Below are positions 17,703 to 25,988 of a stretch of DNA of 64,000 nt, in pieces. The notes below the pieces were generated by a model that did not search any database, had not been told where the DNA came from, and was given only the letters and a program-made list of their open reading frames with translations. Source of the stretch: Photobacterium alginatilyticum (lineage in GTDB: Bacteria > Pseudomonadota > Gammaproteobacteria > Enterobacterales > Vibrionaceae); assembly GCF_009910675.1 (NCBI RefSeq), contig NZ_RSEJ01000030.1, positions 1-64,000 on the forward strand, written 5' to 3'. Each line of letters starts with the position of its first letter. Within the stretch, counting starts at the first letter, position 1. The position numbers and the translations under genes were made by a program.

Positions 17703-19529
17703 TTAAACCCTCACTTCGCGGCTAGCATCACGTCCCCACACCAAGTTGATAATGGCGCGGGAAGCAAATATTCCAGTAAACATACTGGTCAACAGTCCTA
17801 GCCCCAGTGTCAGGGCAAAACCCTGAATCGGGCCGTTTCCGATGGCATACAGCACGACGGCTGTGATCATCGTGGTAAAGTTGGCATCAAATATCGTGCT
17901 AAATGCACTACTAAAGCCACGATCTATCGCTTGGGCAAAACTGCGCCCTTCCTTCAGTTTGTCCTTGATCCGCTCAAAAATAAGCACGTTGGTATCAACA
18001 GCCATACCGACAGTCAGCACCAAGCCCGCAATCCCCGGCAATGTCAGCACTGCCCCCGGGATCAACGCCATCAACCCAAACAGCATCACCATGTTTGCCA
18101 CCAGGGCGACGTTGGCCACCCAGCCAAGTCGACGGTACCAAGCCGCCATAAACAGCAGGGTCATCCCTAGCCCCAGAGCAAGTGCCGCAAACCCATTTTC
18201 GATGTTTTCCGCCCCCAGCGTCGGACCAATTGTCCGCTCTTCGACAATCGTCACCGGGGCTGTCAGCGAGCCGGCTCGCAACAGCAAGGCCAATTCCTGG
18301 GCATCCTGAATAGACCCCGCCCCTGTGATCCGAAAACGATTTCCGAGCTGGCTCTGAATGGTCGCTACACTGATAATGCTGCTGGTTTGTTTGGCATTCC
18401 CCTCACTATCACGACTGTATTCACTGAATGCTGTTGCCATCGGCTTGCCGATGTTATCGCGTGAAAAATCAGACATCATTTTCCCGCCGGCATGGTCAAG
18501 AGTAATGTTCACCTCTGCCGTCCCCATCTCGCCAAAGCTGGCACGGGCATCGACAATATGATCTCCGCCCAGCACCGGTTTACGTGCAACTCTCACCGGC
18601 CTGCCGTCTTTATCCTTCATTTCCATGGTGCTACCGGTTCCCGGTTCTTTGACCGCATAGAAAGCCAGGCTAGCTGTTGCCCCAATGACACTTTTGGCAG
18701 CCGCAGGATCCTGTACGCCAGGCAGTTCAATTCGAATGCGGTTCTCTCCCTGTCGTTGCACCAAGGCTTCAGTTATACCGAGCTCCTCTATACGGCTTCG
18801 CATGGTTTGCAGGTTTTGCTGAACCGTGAGATTTCGCAGTGCGGTTTTCTCATCGTCTTTCAGAACCAGCTTTACGCCCGCTCCGCTGGCATTAGTTAGC
18901 TGCCAGTGCGGATAGCTTTGGCGAATAAACTGGCGTACCGCACTATTTGCTTTGGCATCTGGCAGACGGACTATCAACGTATCCATGCCTGAAGCCTCAA
19001 CGCGTGCGCCTCGGATCCCGTCCTGACGAAATTGCTGACGAAGCTCCTCACTTAGCTGTTCCCCCTGGGCCTTGAAGACTTGATCAATATCTACATCCAG
19101 CAAAAACTGGACGCCACCGCGTAAGTCCAATCCCAGTTTAATCGGGGCAAACCCCATACTCTGCAGCCACTGCGGGGCAGCAGGTTCCAATGCCAATGTC
19201 AGTACTGACTTATTGTTGGCCTTATCATTGATCAGATCAGCCAGCACTGTTCTTGCCGCCGTCTGCTGACTGTCATTGTCGAGAACAACAGTAGTTTTGC
19301 CATCTTGCTGTTCAATACGTTTGACGGCTATTCCTTCATTAGTAAGCTGTTGCTGAAGTACCAGAACCGACGGGAGCTTCGAATTCGACCCGGCAATCTG
19401 CACGGCAGCATCCTCCCCATACCAGGTTGGAATTGCGCTGAGCAGCATGATCATAACGGTAACGACCAGCACCACGTATTTCCAAGCCGGATAGTGGTTA
19501 AGCAGCCGCTGTTGATTGGTTTTTCTCAT
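17703..19529 (-). CDS. secD: Protein translocase subunit SecD (second SecDF set)
   Basis: This is a 608-residue SecD with an N-terminal membrane anchor, periplasmic P1 domain from LGLDLRGGVQFLLDVD, and five C-terminal membrane segments. Those segments contain GMAVDTNVLIFERIKDKLKEG, whose Asp is the conserved ion-pathway residue. The ATG is preceded, eight bases upstream, by AGATGGTG, a weak Shine-Dalgarno. A 9-base stem-loop (19547-19572) abuts that site, and the same AGATGGTG is complementary to the vemP arrest region. Together with upstream vemP this implies translational control. In Vibrio alginolyticus the paralogue SecDF2 is induced when the sodium-driven SecDF1 fails, for example in low sodium. 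Confidence 0.95.
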   Translation of the reverse strand: MRKTNQQRLLNHYPAWKYVVLVVTVMIMLLSAIPTWYGEDAAVQIAGSNSKLPSVLVLQQQLTNEGIAVKRIEQQDGKTTVVLDNDSQQTAARTVLADLINDKANNKSVLTLALEPAAPQWLQSMGFAPIKLGLDLRGGVQFLLDVDIDQVFKAQGEQLSEELRQQFRQDGIRGARVEASGMDTLIVRLPDAKANSAVRQFIRQSYPHWQLTNASGAGVKLVLKDDEKTALRNLTVQQNLQTMRSRIEELGITEALVQRQGENRIRIELPGVQDPAAAKSVIGATASLAFYAVKEPGTGSTMEMKDKDGRPVRVARKPVLGGDHIVDARASFGEMGTAEVNITLDHAGGKMMSDFSRDNIGKPMATAFSEYSRDSEGNAKQTSSIISVATIQSQLGNRFRITGAGSIQDAQELALLLRAGSLTAPVTIVEERTIGPTLGAENIENGFAALALGLGMTLLFMAAWYRRLGWVANVALVANMVMLFGLMALIPGAVLTLPGIAGLVLTVGMAVDTNVLIFERIKDKLKEGRSFAQAIDRGFSSAFSTIFDANFTTMITAVVLYAIGNGPIQGFALTLGLGLLTSMFTGIFASRAIINLVWGRDASREVRV

Positions 19530-19537
19530 TAGTAATG

Positions 19538-19572
19538 CACCATCTTTTTCACCAGCGATAGAACTGGTGAAA
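19538..19572 (-). promoter_or_regulatory. secD translation initiation control region
   Basis: On the minus strand TTTCACCAG (19572 side: 19564-19572 as CTGGTGAAA on plus) and CTGGTGAAA form a 9-base stem with an 8-base loop. The stem is followed within three bases by AGATGGTG (19545-19538), then 8 bases, then the secD ATG. AGATGGTG is perfectly complementary to CACCATCT of vemP (19814-19807). The two pairings would expose or hide the ribosome binding site. The pairing is seen; the regulatory role is inferred from the known VemP mechanism. Confidence 0.6.
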
Positions 19573-19780
19573 TATCAATCTGTCCTGAATGCACGACAAT
19601 TGATTGCGGCAAGGCATAAGCTCGCAGCAATTTACTTGACGTAAACTCAGTAGGAACCAGTCATTTTTGGCATTAAACGGCCTTGGCCGGCAGTGCCGAA
19701 CGCTGGTTTTGGATCAGGCAAGTCAGGTTCCTTGCTATAGCCAGCAAGATCCATCAGCAACTTGCGCCGATCAAGATTTC

Positions 19781-20344
19781 TCAGGTGCGGAGAAAAGGAG
19801 GTTGGTAGATGGTGTAGGTGAGATTAGTCTCTTTCCAGCCCGATATTCGGCATGAGGGCGGATTTGTATTCAACATCCAATTAAGGCTGTCACTGAAGTT
19901 GACGCAATAACCCACAACCAGAGAAGGTGCCGGTTCGACCGGTAATTCTATCGCCAGTTGATAAAGGGGCTGCACTTCTTCCGGATCATGGTGTGCCAAA
20001 CTGGCCATACGTGAAGAGTTGACTAATGCCGGGTCATAGTCGCGATGTTCAGTGGAGTGTTGTTTATGAGGCAGCGAACTGCCCTGCTCGGACTTGATCT
20101 CGGACTTAGAACTGTGTTGCCGGGAAAAATCCCAGACAAGCGTACCTTGTTCCGTCGCCGCCTGACTGCTGTCGGTGTGAGCACTGGCATCGTTCAGATC
20201 AAGCTTGGAAGATTCGGTAAGATGCTGGCTGACGCTGGCAGGCAACGCCAAGCGGATAGCCGCTTGATCGGTTTCGGCATGAGCAAACGAAGCAACGCCC
20301 AGACAGAACACCAACATTATTGCTCGAAATAAACTCGCCAGCAT
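19781..20344 (-). CDS. vemP: VemP-type translation-arrest secretion monitor
   Basis: This exported nascent-chain sensor regulates secDF2. From the ATG at 20344 it has 187 residues: signal peptide MLASLFRAIMLVFCLGVASFAHA, a low-complexity polar middle, and the C-terminal arrest core RISGWKETN at about 166-174. The core is followed by LTYTIYQPPFLRT and stop. The core matches the V. alginolyticus VemP arrest motif (HRIxGWKETNAMYVALN, from memory), which stalls the ribosome until the chain is engaged by an active Sec machinery. Here the last residues differ and place Gln-Pro-Pro seven to nine residues after the core. An in-frame GTG at 20401 is an alternative start, but the ATG gives a textbook signal peptide. 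secD starts 251 bases downstream. Confidence 0.85.
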   Translation of the reverse strand: MLASLFRAIMLVFCLGVASFAHAETDQAAIRLALPASVSQHLTESSKLDLNDASAHTDSSQAATEQGTLVWDFSRQHSSKSEIKSEQGSSLPHKQHSTEHRDYDPALVNSSRMASLAHHDPEEVQPLYQLAIELPVEPAPSLVVGYCVNFSDSLNWMLNTNPPSCRISGWKETNLTYTIYQPPFLRT

Positions 20345-20400
20345 ATATTCAACATCATAAATAAGAACCAAAACATCATAGGGTGCCAACCGTAATTGCA

Positions 20401-20420
20401 CAAGGGATTATTTGCCCTTG
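20401..20420. promoter_or_regulatory. Hairpin upstream of vemP
   Basis: CAAGGG (20401-20406) and CCCTTG (20415-20420) form a 6-base stem with an 8-base loop in the spacer between vemP and the divergent dehydrogenase gene. Its role is unknown. Confidence 0.35.
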
Positions 20421-20520
20421 ATCACACTTTCTATTTCTAGCCGCCACCAAATAGGCATTGAATGTTAATAATTTGATCGTTATATTTCATCAACATACTG
20501 CATTACAGGGAAGCTAACAC

Positions 20521-21393
20521 ATGACAACCAAACACATCGCATTTATCGGGCTCGGCACTATGGGCTTCCCAATGGCCGGACACCTGGCTAATGCAGGCCA
20601 TCAGGTCACTGTCTATAACCGTACCACAGCCACAGCAGAAAAATGGGCGGCGCAATATGACGGTAACATCGCCCTAACGCCGGCGGAAGCGGCGAAAGAT
20701 GCCGAGTTTATTTTCACCTGTGTGGGTAACGATGAAGACGTCCGCCAGGTCTATAAGGCAACCGATGGGATTCTGTCCACTGTCAAACAAGGAGCAATCC
20801 TTATCGACAACACAACAGCATCGGCCGAAGTTGCACGCGAAATTGCCCAGGCGGCCTCAGAAATCAATACCGCTTTTCTTGATGCCCCGGTATCAGGTGG
20901 TGAGGCCGGTGCGGTCAATGGCTGCCTGACTGTTATGGTCGGTGGTAACGAGGAAGTCTTTGCTAAGGCAAAACCAATCATTGACTGCTTTGCCAAAGCG
21001 ACCACTTTGATGGGAGATGTCGGTTACGGCCAAATCACCAAAATGGCCAACCAAATCTGTATCGCCGGTGTGCTACAAGGGCTGTCAGAGGCCATTACAC
21101 TAGCCAAGTCAGCAGGCCTTGATATCGAGAAGATGACAGATGTGCTCAAGCATGGCGCTGCCGGGTCCTGGCAGCTGGAAAACCGCGCTGTCACCATGGC
21201 AGAGGACAAGTTTGACTTTGGATTTGCGATTGACTGGATGCGCAAAGATCTTGGCATTTGCTTTGAAGCCGCAGAAAAGCTGGGGGTCGACCTCCCCCTC
21301 GCCAAGCAGGTAGATGAAAAATACGGCAAACTTCAAGAACGAGGGTTTAACCGTGCAGATACCTCTGTCTTAATTAAGCAGTTCGATGAATAA
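20521..21393 (+). CDS. NAD(P)-dependent beta-hydroxyacid dehydrogenase
   Basis: This 290-residue 3-hydroxyisobutyrate dehydrogenase-family enzyme, of the tartronate semialdehyde reductase or GLYR1/succinic-semialdehyde reductase type, is cytoplasmic. Dinucleotide-binding GLGTMGFPMA is at residue 10, substrate-binding DAPVSGGEAGA at about 121, and the catalytic Lys lies in GQITKMANQ at about 172. A ribosome binding site CAGGGA precedes the ATG. The Arg of VYNRT after the second strand suggests NADP(H) use. It is a single-gene unit followed by a long hairpin. The exact substrate cannot be fixed. Confidence 0.9.
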   Translation: MTTKHIAFIGLGTMGFPMAGHLANAGHQVTVYNRTTATAEKWAAQYDGNIALTPAEAAKDAEFIFTCVGNDEDVRQVYKATDGILSTVKQGAILIDNTTASAEVAREIAQAASEINTAFLDAPVSGGEAGAVNGCLTVMVGGNEEVFAKAKPIIDCFAKATTLMGDVGYGQITKMANQICIAGVLQGLSEAITLAKSAGLDIEKMTDVLKHGAAGSWQLENRAVTMAEDKFDFGFAIDWMRKDLGICFEAAEKLGVDLPLAKQVDEKYGKLQERGFNRADTSVLIKQFDE

Positions 21394-21416
21394 TCGTCAC
21401 TGAACAACAGTTATGC

Positions 21417-21456
21417 AGGCTGGTCTCTGCTGCGATTAGGAAGCAGATACCAGCCT
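21417..21456 (+). terminator. Long hairpin downstream of the dehydrogenase gene
   Basis: AGGCTGGT (21417-21424) and TCTGCT (21426-21431) pair with AGCAGA (21442-21447) and ACCAGCCT (21449-21456), giving 14 pairs with one mismatch. The U-run is very short, so it may stabilise the 3' end rather than terminate alone. Confidence 0.55.
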
Positions 21457-21532
21457 TAACGCCAATCAATGTGTGCTTGGCAGCCTCGTTTCCTGATCTT
21501 CGCCGGAGCAAGTTGCATGGTTAGCTCCATCG

Positions 21533-21853
21533 TCAGAACAGGCTAAAAATAGCTCCCCACAGACGATCATTCGCTTCACGTTTCTCCTCGACATCACGCA
21601 TCACTTCATGAGTCGGTGTAAATTCTTGATACCGTTGTATCTGGTTATCCTTTGCTGAAGAAGGCTCTGTCTGAAAACTGAAAGCAACATCTTGTTGCTT
21701 CTCACGCGTTTTCGTCACGGGCTCAGGCGCGGGCTCCTGACTGAACTCTAATTGCTGGCTCAGCAATGCATCATCATTCAGAAAGGTTTCTGCATAGCTC
21801 TGGGCTGATACTAACCAGAGGCTAGCTGCTAGTAGGATGACAATAAACCGCAT
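21533..21853 (-). CDS. Exported hypothetical protein
   Basis: This is a 106-residue secreted protein. The ATG at 21853 follows GGCAGG and gives signal peptide MRFIVILLAASLWLVSAQSYA; a longer start upstream would bury it. The mature part is polar, Glu/Gln-rich and probably disordered, ending in NDRLWGAIFSLF. No family was recognised. It lies downstream of nupC on the same strand but is separated by a strong terminator. Confidence 0.6.
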   Translation of the reverse strand: MRFIVILLAASLWLVSAQSYAETFLNDDALLSQQLEFSQEPAPEPVTKTREKQQDVAFSFQTEPSSAKDNQIQRYQEFTPTHEVMRDVEEKREANDRLWGAIFSLF

Positions 21854-21930
21854 TGTATTAACCTGCCTATTATATATCTCTGTCAATGACACCATAATAA
21901 AACATCGTATTATATTTTTTCAAGATATAA

Positions 21931-21958
21931 AAAAACCGCCACAGATATGGCGGTTTTT
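21931..21958. terminator. Bidirectional terminator downstream of nupC
   Basis: AAAAACCGCCA (21931-21941) and TGGCGGTTTTT (21948-21958) form an 11-base perfect stem with a 6-base loop, with A and T runs on both sides. Confidence 0.9.
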
Positions 21959-21973
21959 CTGGAAGGTACAGAA

Positions 21974-23182
21974 TTACAGGCTTACAAAAATTCCTGCCAG
22001 CGCCGCACTCATCAGGTTTGCCAGCGTAGCAGCAAGCACAGCCTTAAAGCCCAGGCTCGCCACATCACCGCGACGCTCTGGTGCCATCACACCGATAGAG
22101 CCAATCTGAATGGCAATCGAACCGATGTTTGCAAAACCACACAGGGCAAAAGTAATGATGACCTGGCTTTGAGAAGACAGCGTTTCTTTGACATTAACGA
22201 AATCAAGGAAAGCAACAAATTCGTTCAGGATCATCTTCTGACCAATGAAAGCACCGGCTTGAAGCATTTCGCTCGCAGGTACGCCAATGATGAATGCCAG
22301 CGGTGAGAAGATATAACCCAGGATAGCCTGCATCGTCAGGTTCTGGACACCGACCCATTCACCCACCATCTCAAGACCGGCATTAGCCATGGCAATAACG
22401 CTCACAAAAGCTATCAGCATCGTACCAATCGCCACCGCGACCTTCATACCGTTCATCGCACCGGCTGCCAGCGCATCAATCGCGTTGCTGTGATCGCTTT
22501 TAGCCATTTCAATGTCAGCTTGCTCTAATGCTTTGCCTTGCTCCGGAACCAGAATCTTAGCCATCAGCAAACTACCCGGTGCTGCCATAAAACTTGCTGC
22601 AATCAAGTATTTCAGATCAACACCCAACCCTGCGTAACCGCCCAAAACACTTCCCGCGACAGATGCCATACCACCGGTCATCACGGCAAATAGCTCAGAG
22701 CGTGACATTTTAGGAAGGAAAGGCTTAACCAGCAGCGGTGATTCACCCTGAGAAAGGAAGATATTGCCCGTAGCAACCAGAGATTCTGCTCGGCTTGTAC
22801 CCAACGCTTTTTGAATACCACCACCGATCACTTTAATGACCCATTGCATGGCACCAAGATAATAAAGAAGGGAAATCAGAGCACTGATGAAAATAACGAG
22901 GGGAAGGACGCGAACTGCAAAAATAAAACCGGAAGTAGCCAGGTCACCAAACAGGAATTTAATTCCTTCATCGGCAAAGCCCAATACGCTGGCAATGCCA
23001 CTGCTCATGGCTCCCAACATCATTTGCCCTACCGGTACATACAATACCAAAGCGGCAAAACTTGCCTGTAAAAACAACGCTCCACCAACGGTACGCCAAT
23101 TGATTGCCTTACGGTTTTCAGATAACGCCCAAGCGCATACTACCAGCACAAAAATACCGGCCAAACTAATTAACAACTGCAT
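21974..23182 (-). CDS. nupC: Concentrative nucleoside transporter
   Basis: This 402-residue inner-membrane CNT-family symporter, like E. coli NupC and the crystallised Vibrio cholerae CNT, takes up nucleosides with sodium or protons. It has gate motifs GNIFLSQGESPLLVKPFL and MTGGMASVAGSVLGGY in the middle and VPASEMLQAG, ITFALCGFANIGSIAIQIG and LANLMSAALAGIF toward the end. These include the residues that bind base and ribose in that family. The 5' spacer is long (about 480 bases) and appears structured; a possible CRP half-palindrome TGTGATCT lies there. Confidence 0.93.
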   Translation of the reverse strand: MQLLISLAGIFVLVVCAWALSENRKAINWRTVGGALFLQASFAALVLYVPVGQMMLGAMSSGIASVLGFADEGIKFLFGDLATSGFIFAVRVLPLVIFISALISLLYYLGAMQWVIKVIGGGIQKALGTSRAESLVATGNIFLSQGESPLLVKPFLPKMSRSELFAVMTGGMASVAGSVLGGYAGLGVDLKYLIAASFMAAPGSLLMAKILVPEQGKALEQADIEMAKSDHSNAIDALAAGAMNGMKVAVAIGTMLIAFVSVIAMANAGLEMVGEWVGVQNLTMQAILGYIFSPLAFIIGVPASEMLQAGAFIGQKMILNEFVAFLDFVNVKETLSSQSQVIITFALCGFANIGSIAIQIGSIGVMAPERRGDVASLGFKAVLAATLANLMSAALAGIFVSL

Positions 23183-23660
23183 TATTTCGTCCTGTTGCTT
23201 CTAATAAATGGGATGCCGAAATATGAAGGTGTTACTGCCTGCTGCAATAGAGGAACCACTGCTTTCGGGGAGAAAGCAAAATAGGAGGGTTCTGAACGAG
23301 AATGTTCAGAAAATGGTGTGTCCGCCCATATATACAACATACAAGTCACCTTGATAACAAGCTAAAATAACGCCGGTCCAACTCCGTGGGTCGTTCACAT
23401 ATCCATGGTGACAGCTTGTAACTAAGGTGGCTGAACTCGATGGTTCTGGCCGGAAGCGGAGTATATAGAGATACAGATCACATTAACAACCCGAAAGCGG
23501 CTTTTTTTTGTGATCTAGATTTGATTGCGCATGAAGTAGGCAATTATTGCGGAATATGGTTTTATTTCTGCCAGCCAGGGATCCGCGTGATTCTGTATAC
23601 GCAAAAACAACAAGAAGGGAATTACTCCCCTCTTGCTGCTTTAATCATCTGTACAAGGAA
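23183..23660. other. Long spacer upstream of nupC
   Basis: This 478-base spacer has no convincing ORF. It holds an ACAAGCT (23357-23363) / AGCTTGT (23414-23420) pair enclosing a GC-rich CGGTCCAACTCCGTGGGTCG segment. It also holds an AGATCACA / TGTGATCT inverted pair near 23480-23515 enclosing a GCGGC T-run segment, and the terminator of the barrel gene at 23611-23635. It could be a regulated leader of nupC. Confidence 0.45.
23611..23635 (-). terminator. Terminator of the outer-membrane barrel gene
   Basis: On the minus strand CAAGAGGGG and CCCTTCTTG form a stem (one mismatch), followed by TTGTTTTTG. It is 26 bases past the stop codon. Confidence 0.7.
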
Positions 23661-24170
23661 TTAGAACTTGTAATCGACAGAAAGGACAACTTGTTGAGAG
23701 TAATCAATCTTGGTGTTGTTCTCGCTGTAGTCCTGATCGAGGTAGCGATAAGTCAGGTCTGTTGACCAGTTATCATTGATTTCGTACATTGCGCCCACTT
23801 GTCCGCCCCAAACAAAATCCGACGAGCTTTCACCGGCAATCTTGCTGTCCGCAACACCTGCCGATACACCTGCAAATAAGTTAACCTGCTGGGCAACAGG
23901 AACCAGGTAATCATAAGATGCCAGGAACATATTCTGTGATGACTTATCCATATAGCTATAAGTACCCATCACACGGTGATGATCATTTATGATGGCGCCA
24001 CCACGTAACTGATAAGTTGCATCTTCACCGTTTTGGGCAGAATCGCCTTTAATACTATCTTCCTGATAACCAACACCCGCACCTACGAACCAGTCAGTGT
24101 CGGCAGCGAAAGCCGGCATTGCCACAACAGAAGCCAAAGTAATGGTTGAGATAACGGCTAATTTTTTCAT
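23661..24170 (-). CDS. Small outer-membrane beta-barrel protein
   Basis: This is a 169-residue outer-membrane protein of the OmpA/OmpX-like beta-barrel class. Signal peptide MKKLAVISTITLASVVAMPAFA is followed by alternating strands beginning DTDWFVGAGVGYQ and ending with the outer-membrane signature VVLSVDYKF (C-terminal Phe). Its size fits an eight-stranded barrel without a periplasmic domain. The function is likely structural or adhesion-related; no substrate channel can be inferred. Its own promoter spacer separates it from the divergent LRR-type gene. Confidence 0.8.
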   Translation of the reverse strand: MKKLAVISTITLASVVAMPAFAADTDWFVGAGVGYQEDSIKGDSAQNGEDATYQLRGGAIINDHHRVMGTYSYMDKSSQNMFLASYDYLVPVAQQVNLFAGVSAGVADSKIAGESSSDFVWGGQVGAMYEINDNWSTDLTYRYLDQDYSENNTKIDYSQQVVLSVDYKF

Positions 24171-24479
24171 CAGTGATACTCCTAAATGTCTTTATTCAAG
24201 GGCGAAGCTTTTCTCATGGCCCTTCGTTTTGTTGATGCCTAATCTACACCGCTTTACTGAACTCAACCTTAAAATAGAAAACAATGTTTTATATCTGAAC
24301 TCTTGCTGAACACTGGCTGTTTCTTGAGGTTAATTAGTGTTACTTCAAGTTTCATACAGCATTGAAGAAACAGTTAAGTGATTTATATTGCTGGATGTCT
24401 TTCGGAAAATTGTGTTCAGAATTGACTATCTGTTCGCGCAAGGCATAATTTGCTGATAAGAAATAACAGGCGGCTCTCG
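24171..24479. other. Divergent promoter spacer
   Basis: These 309 bases separate the barrel gene (minus) and the repeat protein gene (plus). No ORF, hairpin or recognised operator was found. Confidence 0.45.
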
Positions 24480-25073
24480 ATGGCATACGCTCGAATTCAG
24501 ACGTTAATAACTTCCCCGTGTCAGGCTTGGATAGCCTCGATTGCCATTGTCTTTTTCACGGTACTCTTTTCTGGCCAGGCACAGGCCAATCAATATGTCT
24601 CCGAGCTAAAACTGCTAAACTACACAGACAGTTACGGTAATGTATCCCTGCGAAACGCAAAAAATCTGACTTTACCAGATCCCATGACAGTCAATGGCAA
24701 CCTAAACCTTGAATACAGCAACATAGAGCAGCTACCGCGAAAGCTGAAAGTGAAAGGAAACCTGAATCTCGCGTATAGTGCCGTCAAGCAATTACCAAGG
24801 CAGTTAGTGGTGTTTGGTTATATTAATCTTGCCCATTCTCAGGTCACATATCTAAACACAGGTCTTCAGGTAAGAGGGGATCTAAGTTTGATGGGTACGA
24901 AAATAGAACAGCTTCCTCCATACCTTTACGTTGGTGGAGATCTTTATCTTGCCAACTCGGCAATTACAACCCTGCCAAAATTTCTGGTTGTAAAAGGTGA
25001 TATTTATCTTGGTGGTATTCAACTTAGCGAAATACCTGATGATATAACCGTTGAAGGGAAAATCTATCAGTAG
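24480..25073 (+). CDS. Exported leucine-rich solenoid protein, 20-residue repeats
   Basis: This is a 197-residue secreted protein. The ATG at 24480 follows CAGGCGG; a TTG 30 bases earlier is possible. After a long signal sequence ending GQAQA, about six and a half tandem 20-residue repeats fill residues 70-197. Their consensus is LxVxGxLxLxxSxIxxLPxx; clear units begin MTVNGNLNLEY, LKVKGNLNLAY, LVVFGYINLAH, LQVRGDLSLMG, LYVGGDLYLAN and LVVKGDIYLGG. Repeat length resembles YopM/IpaH-type LRRs, but there is no ligase domain. It is probably a periplasmic or surface binding protein; the partner is unknown. Confidence 0.7.
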   Translation: MAYARIQTLITSPCQAWIASIAIVFFTVLFSGQAQANQYVSELKLLNYTDSYGNVSLRNAKNLTLPDPMTVNGNLNLEYSNIEQLPRKLKVKGNLNLAYSAVKQLPRQLVVFGYINLAHSQVTYLNTGLQVRGDLSLMGTKIEQLPPYLYVGGDLYLANSAITTLPKFLVVKGDIYLGGIQLSEIPDDITVEGKIYQ

Positions 25074-25988
25074 CGAGTATTGATTTCTTACAGCGCATCG
25101 CTATATATCGAATCAACGCTCTGTCATCCCCTGCAAATAGCAAACGTTTGCTTTCGTGGTTAAATGAAATATATTTCAGCCGAATCGAAATAAGAGCTGG
25201 GAAATAAATCTTTATAGGGGGGATATTGCCAGAAACACGCTTACAACTTCTTGTGCTTCTGGCGCGCTTTAAAACAAAGGTGTTAAAAATCAAAGCATTA
25301 GTGCTATTACACTCAAACGGTTACTTCGACTTTCCTTTTACATTTGTTGTTTGCGATTGATGATAGAACCATTGTCTGCGGTTTCTATTAGTCATAATTT
25401 ACCTCTCATTTTTTCCAAAAACGAGTAAGGTTGATATCTCTCTTATTTAATACCGTCTTACTCATCTAATCAGCTTTACTATACCCAACGATTCATTACA
25501 TCCTTATGACAGTTAGGTTAGCATTTAGCTTCACTACACCCTGGCAAATCAACTTTTTAAAATAGAAAAACTAGCTACAGCTAGATTCAATAAAAAGCTC
25601 AGGGAGTTAAAGAACTGCGTGATATCTTGTAGGGGTGATTCTAGAAGCGACCTTATTTAACGGATTAAGGCTTTCCATAGTCTTCAGTAAAATTTCACCA
25701 TCTAATTCATATCAACTTTTCCAATATAAGAGCCAATGAGTTGTTTTGCAACTATTATCGTGCACTATTTTTGTGACTGTTGTCTTTTTTCCAGAACAGA
25801 CTCGCTTAAATGCTACCCTAACTAATTAGATATCAAGCTGTTAATTATCATACCGCCGAATATTAAATACCAAGCCCGCCAGTGACTTTTTCATCGTCAA
25901 GACCGCTAAATTGATTCACCCGATAAGCATTGACACAAAGATACATTTTGTTAACATCACAATTACATCTTGACAAGAGGTCAAAAAC
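25074..25988. other. 915-base AT-rich stretch
   Basis: No ordinary gene is visible. It holds a possible 24-codon ORF (25321-25395, minus), a TATACCCAA arm at 25480, and many TATT/ATTAA runs. The base composition is more AT-rich than the flanking genes, which may mean old transferred DNA or decayed sequence. Confidence 0.5.
25321..25395 (-). CDS. Candidate 24-residue basic small protein
   Basis: This very short ORF would encode MTNRNRRQWFYHQSQTTNVK then GKSK. A good AGAGGT ribosome binding site is placed five bases before the ATG. Composition is basic and aromatic, without a membrane segment. No family was recognised. The only support is the ribosome binding site and the isolated position in a gene desert. 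Confidence 0.3.
   Translation of the reverse strand: MTNRNRRQWFYHQSQTTNVKGKSK

Noticed and set aside
16800..19529. Housekeeping secDF
   Set aside because: No yajC/tgt neighbours, and vemP upstream marks it as the second, inducible set.
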